DNA of 39,524 nt from an uncultured Bacillota bacterium. Lineage in GTDB: Bacteria; Bacillota_I; Bacilli_A; Culicoidibacterales; ZOR0006. Below are positions 33,438-39,524 of this stretch, in pieces. Both the position numbers and the translations under genes were made by a program. The notes under the pieces are model-generated. The model was given only the letters and a program-made list of their open reading frames with translations, was not told the DNA's origin and ran no database searches. The DNA is taken from NCBI GenBank assembly GCA_945956935.1, contig CAMFJD010000015.1, positions 1 through 39,524 of the forward strand. Reading direction: 5' to 3'. Numbering within the stretch: position 1 is the first letter of the stretch; each line of letters begins with the position of its first letter.

Positions 33438-35489
33438 CTACTTTACGAACATGCTATGAATACTGTTACGCTTTTGCTTCGCGACATATAGTGCTTCATC
33501 AGCTACTTGAATCACTCTACGGATTGGCATATTTTTTTCCGGTGAGAGGTACGCTACACCAATACTCAATGATATAGATTCTGAAACTTCTGATTGTTTG
33601 TGCTCAATCGCTAGTTGTTGAACTGCATCACAAAGATTTTGTGCACATACCACTGCTTCTTCATATGAAACATCAGATAATATAACAATAAATTCTTCAC
33701 CACCATATCGTGCCAAAAAATCATCCTCTCTTAATTGCTTCTTCAAGCATTGTGCTACTTGTCGTAAGACGTAATCTCCACTCACATGTCCATACCAATC
33801 ATTGTATTTCTTAAAATAATCAATATCAATCATACAACATACAACTTGTTTTTGTTGTAAGTAATCCCATTTTTCATTCAGATAATCATTATACGCTCTC
33901 CGATTAGCTAGTCCAGTGAGACTGTCCGTATCACTCATGACTTTCAGTTGCTGATTCAGTCTTCTAATTTCACGATTTTTTTTAGATAACATAATCATTG
34001 CAGCGAAAACACTCACTGTAATAAACGAAAACATAATGAGCATATTCATAATTTGTTTATTTTGCTGCGAAAGCTTATCAATCTCTGCTTCTTTATGATC
34101 ACTTTGGAATTTTTCAAGTAAATAACTTGTATATTGTCCTTCTTGATTAATCAATTGTTCAGATAATAAATCGTGATTTCGATTTGCATAATCATATGCT
34201 TGCTCATAATCTCCCAATGCTACATACGTTTCTTTTAAATATTGATTCAAATCATAGGACTCAGGAAATCCAACCTCTATCGTTTTTGCTTTAGCACTCA
34301 AATAATACGTTAATGCCATCGTATATTCTCCTAAATAATAGTGCATATTTCCTGTAGCTATTTCAATATCAATATCATAATTATAATACGAAAAAAATGG
34401 AAGCGCTTCATATTCTTGCTTAATCTTGTTCATCAAATAAAACGCTTCATCTGCTTTTCCTTCTCCCGCTAATGTTTTTGCTTTCAAAACACCTAATACA
34501 ATGCTATCATCGCGTTTCCTAATACCTTCAATTTGTTGTGACAACTGCTCTTCACAAGCTACAATCGTTTCTTTTGCTAAATCAAATTCCTGCTGTTCAA
34601 GATAAATACCAATCATGTAAAGAAGTGTATATGTTCGATACTGTGCTAATAGTTGCGCATCTTCCATTTCGTACGCAAGTGATTGTGTTAAGTATCGCAT
34701 CGCATCTGTATAGTTATTATATTCTAAATAATCAATTGCAATATCAATCGTATTTAAAATTTCATATTTCACATTCCCTTTTTGTTTAGCATGATCCATA
34801 CTTTCTAAACTAGTTTCCATTGATTCAAAATCACGTTCAGCCATTCGATATGTTCGTGCTAATTGATACAATACTGCTTCTATTTCATAATAATCAGTTG
34901 TTTGTGCAACTGCAAGTGCCTCTTCCATCACTTCTACTGCCCTATCTGCACCATTTGGCATATGTGCCACATCGTAGCTACGCCATAAAAACAACTGAAT
35001 CAGATAGTCTTTACTATCTTCTTGATCATACAATTGAACCATTTGCTTAGCTGCTTGCTCAGATTCATCATACATCTTCTCATTGATATATATTTTACTT
35101 AACTCATAGTATGTACGTGCTTTCACTTTCAACGATTCAGTTGTATCGAACGCATCAATAGTTTGACGAAATAAGTCAATTGCTCGTATATCATCTCCAT
35201 AGTATACGGATAAGCTTGCTGAGATGAACGTACGCTTCCATAACGAAATATCATCACGCTGCAAAAGCACGGCATACGCTCCAATTCCTTTCCACTCTTG
35301 TAATTTAGTTTCACTGTAAATAAATGAATCTTCATTCACTAAATATTCAATCAACTCATCTAGGTGCTGTTCTTCAGCTACTTGTATTACTTCTTGCCTA
35401 TTTTGCACTGCACCTACAGTATTCATGTTGCAAAAAACCAATGTAAATATTAGGAATAAACATGCAAATATTTTATTTCTCCGTGTCAT
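33438..35489 (-). CDS. Diguanylate cyclase with extracytoplasmic TPR-like sensor
   Basis: A 683-residue protein from MTRRNKIFAC, where AGGAAGAG lies 5 nt upstream and a classic signal peptide follows; an ATG 78 nt upstream (35567) also has a ribosome site and would add 26 residues. After the signal peptide (about 1-27) comes a long helical TPR-like region (about 60-450), a coiled stretch, one transmembrane helix (about 481-501) and a GGDEF domain (about 520-683). DSLTGLANRR (522-531), IDIDYFKKYND and GGEEF (596-600) are intact, as is the inhibitory site R587-x2-D590. It should make cyclic di-GMP in response to an outside or envelope signal, with product feedback. No c-di-GMP phosphodiesterase or receptor is in the window. 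Confidence 0.88.
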   Translation of the reverse strand: MTRRNKIFACLFLIFTLVFCNMNTVGAVQNRQEVIQVAEEQHLDELIEYLVNEDSFIYSETKLQEWKGIGAYAVLLQRDDISLWKRTFISASLSVYYGDDIRAIDLFRQTIDAFDTTESLKVKARTYYELSKIYINEKMYDESEQAAKQMVQLYDQEDSKDYLIQLFLWRSYDVAHMPNGADRAVEVMEEALAVAQTTDYYEIEAVLYQLARTYRMAERDFESMETSLESMDHAKQKGNVKYEILNTIDIAIDYLEYNNYTDAMRYLTQSLAYEMEDAQLLAQYRTYTLLYMIGIYLEQQEFDLAKETIVACEEQLSQQIEGIRKRDDSIVLGVLKAKTLAGEGKADEAFYLMNKIKQEYEALPFFSYYNYDIDIEIATGNMHYYLGEYTMALTYYLSAKAKTIEVGFPESYDLNQYLKETYVALGDYEQAYDYANRNHDLLSEQLINQEGQYTSYLLEKFQSDHKEAEIDKLSQQNKQIMNMLIMFSFITVSVFAAMIMLSKKNREIRRLNQQLKVMSDTDSLTGLANRRAYNDYLNEKWDYLQQKQVVCCMIDIDYFKKYNDWYGHVSGDYVLRQVAQCLKKQLREDDFLARYGGEEFIVILSDVSYEEAVVCAQNLCDAVQQLAIEHKQSEVSESISLSIGVAYLSPEKNMPIRRVIQVADEALYVAKQKRNSIHSMFVK

Positions 35490-36009
35490 TTGTCTCTTCC
35501 TTTCCCACTTCATACCAAACATTTGTTCGTTTATTTCTTGCCAATTAATTTTCTTTACATGGTTCAACCTCTCTCCTGCTTTAGCAAATCAGCAATTTTA
35601 CTATATACAGTGATAAGTTAAATAAGTACAGAAGTTTTAATTTCTGTTTTATGGTATACATTATTCACTCATACGTGAATGTTTGTATTAAATCAGCGAG
35701 CAACTGCTAGATAATTATATGAAATTAGAGATTCCACCTGAATAATTAGCTCGGATATATTTAAAACCTTCGATTATTTGTGTAAAAATGTACTGACTTT
35801 TTATTTCCTTTTATACAATAGCATTTGCTTAAAAAATATTTATGCTGCCTTTTTAGATAATTATTAGCATATTTGTTTTATTCATTCATACATAGCTACT
35901 TTATCAATTTATTTACCACTAAAAATTGAATAATCCACAAAAACAAACCTTTTTCCATTATATCAGATATAATCTACATTTTACGATATAATAATATTTT
36001 TTATTAAAA
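35490..36009. other. Long AT-rich gene-free region upstream of the GGDEF gene
   Basis: About 520 bp without a convincing gene (or 440 if the cyclase starts at 35567). It contains a perfect 17-nt palindrome ATTATATCAGATATAAT (35957-35973) with -10-like boxes facing both ways, a hairpin ATTCAC/GTGAAT (35663-35680) and ACAGAA/TTCTGT (about 35628-35647). A weak promoter TTTACA-17-TAAATA on the minus strand lies around 35785-35757. No known riboswitch class was recognised. Confidence 0.5.
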
Positions 36010-36528
36010 TTAAATTTGTTTTTCTACCACTATAATAGTATCCTCTTTTGTCACAATATGCTTTGGATATAGTGGCAATATTGTAACGATTTCTGCTAAA
36101 AAGCTCGGATAAATAACATGTTGTGAAATTTCATGAATTGGTATCCATGTCATATACTCTGCTCCGTATAAACAGCCACGATTTTTCCCTAATTGCTTTG
36201 TACCTTTAGACTTCATCAAAAAGTAGAACGCTATTTCATGACACTGCATTCCCTCTGTTAAATTGTCGCCCAAAAAGAAATTTTCATGAATAACAACTAA
36301 TCGATCAATTTCATATAGCATTCCTGTTTCCTCAAAAACTTCTCGTCTCACAGCGTCCTCAGCTGTCTCACCAACATGAACTCCTCCACCTACAGAATAG
36401 AAATAGCGTGATACATCATTGTTTGCTACAAGAACATGTTGATCTTCAATAATAATTGCTGCTGCTCGATACCGAAACCATTTATTTTCTTTTGAAAATC
36501 CACAATCAATTTGATTATCCTCTCTCAT
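36010..36528 (-). CDS. Nudix hydrolase
   Basis: A 172-residue protein from MREDNQIDCGF. A purine-rich site (GAGAGGGTGG) lies upstream of this ATG; a longer frame to 36633 lacks one and runs through the promoter region. The Nudix box is intact: GGGVHVGETAEDAVRREVFEETGM (about 75-98). The N-terminal FRYRAAAIIIEDQHVLVANN is the usual first strand pair. Substrate unknown. It is a third Nudix gene of this window and unlinked to the others. Confidence 0.85.
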   Translation of the reverse strand: MREDNQIDCGFSKENKWFRYRAAAIIIEDQHVLVANNDVSRYFYSVGGGVHVGETAEDAVRREVFEETGMLYEIDRLVVIHENFFLGDNLTEGMQCHEIAFYFLMKSKGTKQLGKNRGCLYGAEYMTWIPIHEISQHVIYPSFLAEIVTILPLYPKHIVTKEDTIIVVEKQI

Positions 36529-36618
36529 ATAAACCACCCTCTCCCAACTATTAATAGCTATAGTGTAGTTTACTATATCAATAAATAATTTGATAGTTAT
36601 ATCAGTATGCATCGATTC

Positions 36619-36652
36619 AAAAAATACCAGCATATATATGCTGGTATTTTTT
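36619..36652. terminator. Terminator of the PadR-DUF1048 operon
   Basis: A perfect 17-bp hairpin palindrome, AAAAAATACCAGCATAT and its complement, ending in TTTTTT. It overlaps the stop codon of the last operon gene (36653-36651). Confidence 0.88.
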
Positions 36653-36947
36653 ATTCAACTACATCTTCATTTTTTTCATAATTGACAATAATTTCATCAC
36701 AAAAATTAGCTACATCTGCACCAGTTATTTCTAATACATGTTGATTTCTACTCACCCCATCTTCAAATAATTCAATAATGCCAATCAAAACCTCTATCAT
36801 TTCGCTTTCTCGCTTTATACCTACTTTAAAAATATATTTTTGAATTTCATTATAAACAATTTGATACTCAACTGGAAGTTGCTTTACTCGTTTCACATGT
36901 ACTCGCCATGCTTTTTTTCCTTCGATTATTGTTTGAATATTCATCAT
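36651..36947 (-). CDS. DUF1048-family protein, second copy
   Basis: A 98-residue helical protein. GKKAWRVHVKRVKQLPVEYQIVYNEIQKYIF aligns by eye with the upstream paralogue (YKLLEIRVQQLPKEYQVIWEEMKTVIW). DUF1048 proteins are small helical bundles regularly encoded next to PadR regulators; no activity is established. The ATG overlaps the preceding stop by 4 bp (ATGA), so the three genes are translationally coupled. Confidence 0.85.
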   Translation of the reverse strand: MMNIQTIIEGKKAWRVHVKRVKQLPVEYQIVYNEIQKYIFKVGIKRESEMIEVLIGIIELFEDGVSRNQHVLEITGADVANFCDEIIVNYEKNEDVVE

Positions 36948-37309
36948 TTCTTTTCTACCTTCCCCAGTTTTTTCATCACACTTCTATTTAACTGTTGCCG
37001 CCATTTATCACGATATGACTTCACACTATCCTGCCCAAGTAACTCCAAACAAAACGCTTGGATATCATCACCAACAATGTTAGATACATCAAGCTCGTCT
37101 AAGGCACTCATCTCGAGTAATTCAACAAGTTCTTCCATAAATGGTAATGTTTTCCTACCAATTATATCACTACTATTCGTCCAAATAACAGTTTTCATCT
37201 CTTCCCATATTACTTGATACTCCTTTGGTAATTGCTGTACTCTTATTTCTAGTAACTTGTACGCTTTTGTTATATCATTTCCAGTAACTCTATCAATAAA
37301 ATTCATCAC
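36944..37309 (-). CDS. DUF1048-family protein, first copy
   Basis: A 121-residue protein with the DUF1048 pattern: an N-terminal helix pair, QLPKEYQVIWEEMK (about 27-40), an acidic helix region (MEELVELLEMSALDELDV) and the closing GDDIQAFCLELL. Predicted cytoplasmic. The ATGA overlap with padR (37309-37306) shows coupling. Duplication of the family within the operon is visible from the shared motif. Confidence 0.87.
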   Translation of the reverse strand: MMNFIDRVTGNDITKAYKLLEIRVQQLPKEYQVIWEEMKTVIWTNSSDIIGRKTLPFMEELVELLEMSALDELDVSNIVGDDIQAFCLELLGQDSVKSYRDKWRQQLNRSVMKKLGKVEKK

Positions 37310-37629
37310 GATTTCTCCTTTAATTCTTGTAATTTACATGAAATAAAATTCCATTTATGCCAAAATAATACCAATTCAGCTCTTCCAGTATCATTCAAAG
37401 TATAAAATTTACGTGGTGGGCCAATATCTGATGGCTTTCTCACTATTTTAACCAGTTGTTTTTTTTCTAATCTCACTAAAATAGTGTATACTGTACCATC
37501 AACAACATCAGTAAATCCAAGATCACGTAATTGTCGAGTAATCTCATATCCATAAGTCTCTCCACGATTAATAATTTCAAGCACACATCCCTCGAGCACA
37601 CCCTTTAACATTTCTGTAATATTTTCCAT
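37306..37629 (-). CDS. PadR-family transcriptional regulator
   Basis: A 107-residue winged-helix repressor. LEGCVLEIINRGETYGYEITRQL (about 12-34) and the recognition helix/wing GTVYTILVRLEKKQLVKIVRKPSDIGPPRKFYTLNDTGRAEL (about 45-85) are PadR signatures. PadR proteins usually repress their own operon and a nearby transporter or detoxification gene, responding to phenolic or other toxic compounds. The promoter lies within a 44-bp palindrome, so autoregulation is very likely. A GGAAGG site is 8 nt before the ATG. Confidence 0.93.
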   Translation of the reverse strand: MENITEMLKGVLEGCVLEIINRGETYGYEITRQLRDLGFTDVVDGTVYTILVRLEKKQLVKIVRKPSDIGPPRKFYTLNDTGRAELVLFWHKWNFISCKLQELKEKS

Positions 37630-37642
37630 TCAATATACCTTC

Positions 37643-37686
37643 CTAACTAGTATTACTTAATACTAGTATATAGTAATACTAGTTAG
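37643..37686. promoter_or_regulatory. 44-bp palindromic operator of the padR operon
   Basis: CTAACTAGTATTACT (37643-37657) and its exact complement AGTAATACTAGTTAG (37672-37686) flank a central TACTAGTA (37661-37668) with the same dyad centre. Only one base pair of the spacer breaks symmetry. Three ACTAGTA-type units in a row suggest binding of more than one repressor dimer. Confidence 0.85.
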
Positions 37687-37694
37687 TGTGTCAA
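37665..37694 (-). promoter_or_regulatory. padR operon promoter
   Basis: On the minus strand a perfect TTGACA (37694-37689), 18 bp, TATACT (37670-37665). The spacer and -10 box are inside the palindrome. Confidence 0.75.
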
Positions 37695-37832
37695 ATAAAA
37701 AGCTATGAAGTGCTAAAATATAATTATACTACTTTCGAAAAAACACCATATCCTAAAATTTTGTTGTACTTGGAGAATAAATAGTGTCTTTAACTCTCCT
37801 GATTTAACATAATCGTATCGTCTTATACAATA

Positions 37833-37940
37833 TTACCTAGAATACACTTGTAGCATCAATGATTCTATTTTTTGGAGATACTCATGAAAAGAGTATTCAA
37901 TCATTGCTCTATACAGCTCAATAGAATATCCATATGCCAT
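37833..37940 (-). CDS. Possible 35-residue peptide or gene remnant
   Basis: A frame from ATG 37940 reads MAYGYSIELYRAMIEYSFHE and continues to a TAA. Amino-acid use is ordinary and helical, unlike typical chance frames, but the only ribosome site is a GGGG 10 nt upstream inside a terminator hairpin. The same DNA has nested inverted repeats (CAATGATT/AATCATTG and ATACTC/GAGTAT, 37857-37906). It may be the end of a lost gene. Confidence 0.25.
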   Translation of the reverse strand: MAYGYSIELYRAMIEYSFHEYLQKIESLMLQVYSR

Positions 37941-37942
37941 GC

Positions 37943-37980
37943 AAAAAATACCCCATTATTTGTATCCAAATAATGGGGTA
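37943..37980 (-). terminator. Terminator of the 48-residue ORF
   Basis: A 14-bp perfect stem TACCCCATTATTTG/CAAATAATGGGGTA with a 4-nt loop and TTTTTT on the minus strand, 33 bp after the stop codon at 38014. Its presence argues that a real transcript ended here. Confidence 0.85.
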
Positions 37981-38013
37981 CACCGCAAATTCAAGGCATT
38001 TTTCATTTGCTAT

Positions 38014-38160
38014 TTATTCTTTTGTCATCAACAATACCGGTTCAATATGACACGAGTTGACACTAATACTGATTTTGATTGATTTTTTCTCTTTACCCGT
38101 ATGTGTGACATATCGACTGCGTTTTGTCGGTACAAAGAAATATGTCCATTTGTTCGACAC
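38014..38160 (-). CDS. Orphan 48-residue ORF, probably a gene remnant
   Basis: A GTG-started frame (AAAGG about 5-10 nt upstream) encoding SNKWTYFFVPTKRSRYVTHT at its N-terminus and ending IEPVLLMTKE. The composition is protein-like, with a basic middle (KEKKSIKIS), and a strong terminator follows at 37943-37980. No family was recognised. An in-frame TAG lies just before the GTG. It may be the 3' end of a truncated gene or a true small protein. Confidence 0.4.
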   Translation of the reverse strand: MSNKWTYFFVPTKRSRYVTHTGKEKKSIKISISVNSCHIEPVLLMTKE

Positions 38161-38191
38161 CTAAAACCTTTACCGATAAATTTAAATTTGC

Positions 38192-38722
38192 TTATTTGAT
38201 CTTCTTTTCGAATCGAAACATTCCATCTGTAATTTTCTCACCTGTCTTATCAGTAGGAATGGCTTGGTCATTAGGATCAGGATGGTTGGAATTAAAATAT
38301 TCTACTATATGAAATCCACAACGATTTATATAAAAATGAATATTACGCTTCTCGAAATACGGTGTAACAGTTTCCCACGTTTTTACTTTTGGGTATATTT
38401 TTTCGATTTCGCACCATGCAGAATAACCGATTCCTTTGCTGTGTGCATTTGGAGAAACAAACAATAATTCAAGGGATCCATTCGAATTGGATACCTTGAC
38501 TACAACCCCACCAACAACTTCTTCTTCACAAATGATACAATATGCTTCACCATCATCAATGGATTTTTCAATTGTTTCACGAGAGATAATTTCATCATCT
38601 TCTTCAAAAGTACAATCTTGCTTACCAAACTATTCTAAAGCTCCGAAATTAAATGCCACCTGATTGTCAATAATAAATTTTTCTCTATTCTCTGATTTAA
38701 GCGGCTCAAGCGTTACTTTCAT
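38192..38722 (-). pseudogene. GNAT N-acetyltransferase gene with an in-frame amber codon
   Basis: From ATG 38722 (MKVTLEPLKSENREKF...) a single frame runs to TAA at 38194-38192, broken only by TAG at 38632-38630 (codon 31). The context FGALE-stop-FGKQD suggests a former TGG (Trp), one G-to-A change. Downstream of the stop the frame encodes a good GNAT core: CIICEEEVVGGVVVKV, the acetyl-CoA loop VSPNAHSKGIGYSAW, and the C-terminal FYINRCGFHIVEYF. Without the stop the protein would be 176 residues. There is no convincing restart, so it is probably inactive. Confidence 0.85.
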
Positions 38723-38890
38723 ATCATAATATCCTTTTCAAATTTTGATTAATCTACTCTTTATCTCTTCATAAATTACGTTTACCTTCATCTCTTAGTC
38801 ATCAATACAACACTCTCAATATGTTTTGAGATGAGGGGATAGCTGTCAAAAATTAGAAAGCTAAATATTTTTAATTGAAGTCCTCTTTGA

Positions 38891-38934
38891 GGGAACATAT
38901 CCACTGAGTGCTTGCGTATGTGGGAACATATCCA
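38891..38934. repeat. 13-bp direct repeat pair in a gene-free stretch
   Basis: GGGAACATATCCA occurs at 38891-38903 and 38922-38934, 31 bp apart. The surrounding 38723-39010 contains no gene, only this repeat and the weak leader of the GNAT pseudogene. It may be a binding site or leftover of a mobile element. Confidence 0.6.
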
Positions 38935-39010
38935 TAGACTTCGCTGTTTTTTGAAAACTGAGGTATACTGTTAATTCTTAGTAGCCAATACTGGAAATAA
39001 CGTTACTCTC

Positions 39011-39496
39011 CTATTCACTAATGTAATTCAACAATCTTTCTAAAATATCATGTGTAACTTTTAAGTCGTAGTGTTTAATAAGATGACTTTGTAAATCCAT
39101 AACTAACAGTAAAGAATTTTTATAGGCTTCAAATAATTCTACCTTATCTAATCGAGCAGTGGTCTTTGCAAATTTTTTATAATTTTCAAGGCTAATTTCT
39201 TTTTCAAAGTTTTTACTCATGTTGAGCCAATTGTCAGCATTTTTTTCTGCCATACGTATCAGTTGTAGTGTATTTTTTTGAAGTTCAGATAAGAGTTCTA
39301 ATGAACGAGCATATTCTCCTCTTTTTAGAACGTTGATTCCCATCAACCATAGATTAGAGAAATTACACAACAAAAAATTAGCATTTTCTTCAGTAAGTCT
39401 ATTTGGTCTTGCACCACTTATCTCTGATAAGTAATTTTCTAATTGCCCTGTTTCATCGTAAATAAGCATTGGTACGATGTCAAGAAATTGGACCAA
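39011..39496 (-). pseudogene. lnu(B)-like: 5'-truncated Lnu(B)-like lincosamide nucleotidyltransferase
   Basis: A frame from a TTG at 39496 (an in-frame TAA lies at 39514-39512) to TAG at 39011 encodes about 161 residues. From MLIYDETGQLENYLSEISG onward to LERLLNYISE it matches, by memory, the C-terminal part of Lnu(B)-type enzymes, which adenylylate lincosamides. Those enzymes are about 267 residues, and the missing N-terminal half carries the nucleotidyltransferase motif (G-S-x..D-x-[DE]). The first residues (VQFLDIVP) do not look like the family, suggesting a breakpoint close to 39470. The fragment should be inactive. Such genes travel on mobile resistance clusters, so this marks past horizontal transfer. 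Confidence 0.8.
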
Positions 39497-39524
39497 AAAA
39501 ATTAAAAATTCTTACAGTTACAGA

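Noticed and set aside
35581-35960. A c-di-GMP or other riboswitch in the GGDEF leader
   Set aside because: Short hairpins exist, but no conserved core of a known riboswitch class could be recognised.
38630-38632. TAG as a recoded (pyrrolysine or suppressed) codon in the GNAT gene
   Set aside because: No suppressor system is visible, GNAT enzymes do not need it, and neighbouring genes are also decayed.

Overview
The window is about 39.5 kb of AT-rich, gene-dense chromosome from a low-GC Gram-positive bacterium (Bacillota). This is supported by a T-box leader on asnS, a CIRCE element on groESL, strong AGGAGG-type ribosome sites, and hprK, yvcK, rapZ and whiA genes. The fused 2-oxoacid:ferredoxin oxidoreductase, an FNT channel and the repressor Rex suggest an anaerobic or facultatively fermentative life. 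The species cannot be named from the sequence; an Erysipelotrichia- or Turicibacter-like lineage is only a guess. Nearly all genes lie on the minus strand.

Left part (1-5.8 kb): a CDGSH/ferredoxin iron-sulfur protein; asnS behind a T-box with a probable AAC (Asn) specifier; a roughly 100-nt candidate small RNA with anti-Shine-Dalgarno loops; a LacI-family regulator; a small membrane-anchored protein; an alpha/beta-hydrolase-fold protein lacking the nucleophilic serine; and a Nudix hydrolase.

Middle part (5.8-18.6 kb): groES-groEL under HrcA/CIRCE control. Then come the tRNA t6A genes tsaE-tsaB-rimI and, from a separate promoter carrying a Rex-like box, tsaD-rex. Next are niaR and an EIIC-like membrane protein, an FNT-family anion channel, and the glycolytic run gap-pgk-(small membrane protein)-tpiA, with clpP divergent from gap. 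A 39-bp perfect direct repeat sits between pgk and the small membrane protein.

Conserved envelope/carbon-control part (18.6-32.4 kb): two poorly characterised genes, then whiA, yvcK, rapZ and a yvcI-type Nudix gene, trxB, and ppaX-lgt-hprK. The two-gene 2-oxoacid:ferredoxin oxidoreductase and rodA follow. The order hprK-lgt-ppaX / trxB / nudix-rapZ-yvcK-whiA / clpP / gap-pgk-tpiA resembles the Bacillus order. crh and cggR are not seen in their usual Bacillus positions.

Right part (32.4-39.5 kb): accessory content. It holds an unrecognised gene, an extracytoplasmic TPR sensor fused to a GGDEF diguanylate cyclase, another Nudix gene, and a PadR-DUF1048-DUF1048 module whose promoter is buried in a 44-bp palindrome. 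It ends in decayed genes: two short orphan reading frames, a GNAT acetyltransferase gene with one in-frame amber codon, and a 5'-truncated Lnu(B)-like lincosamide nucleotidyltransferase. This end looks like the edge of an acquired, degrading region.

No tRNA, rRNA, CRISPR array, intact transposase or phage integrase was recognised. Several genes share stop codons with terminator hairpins, showing very compact packing.
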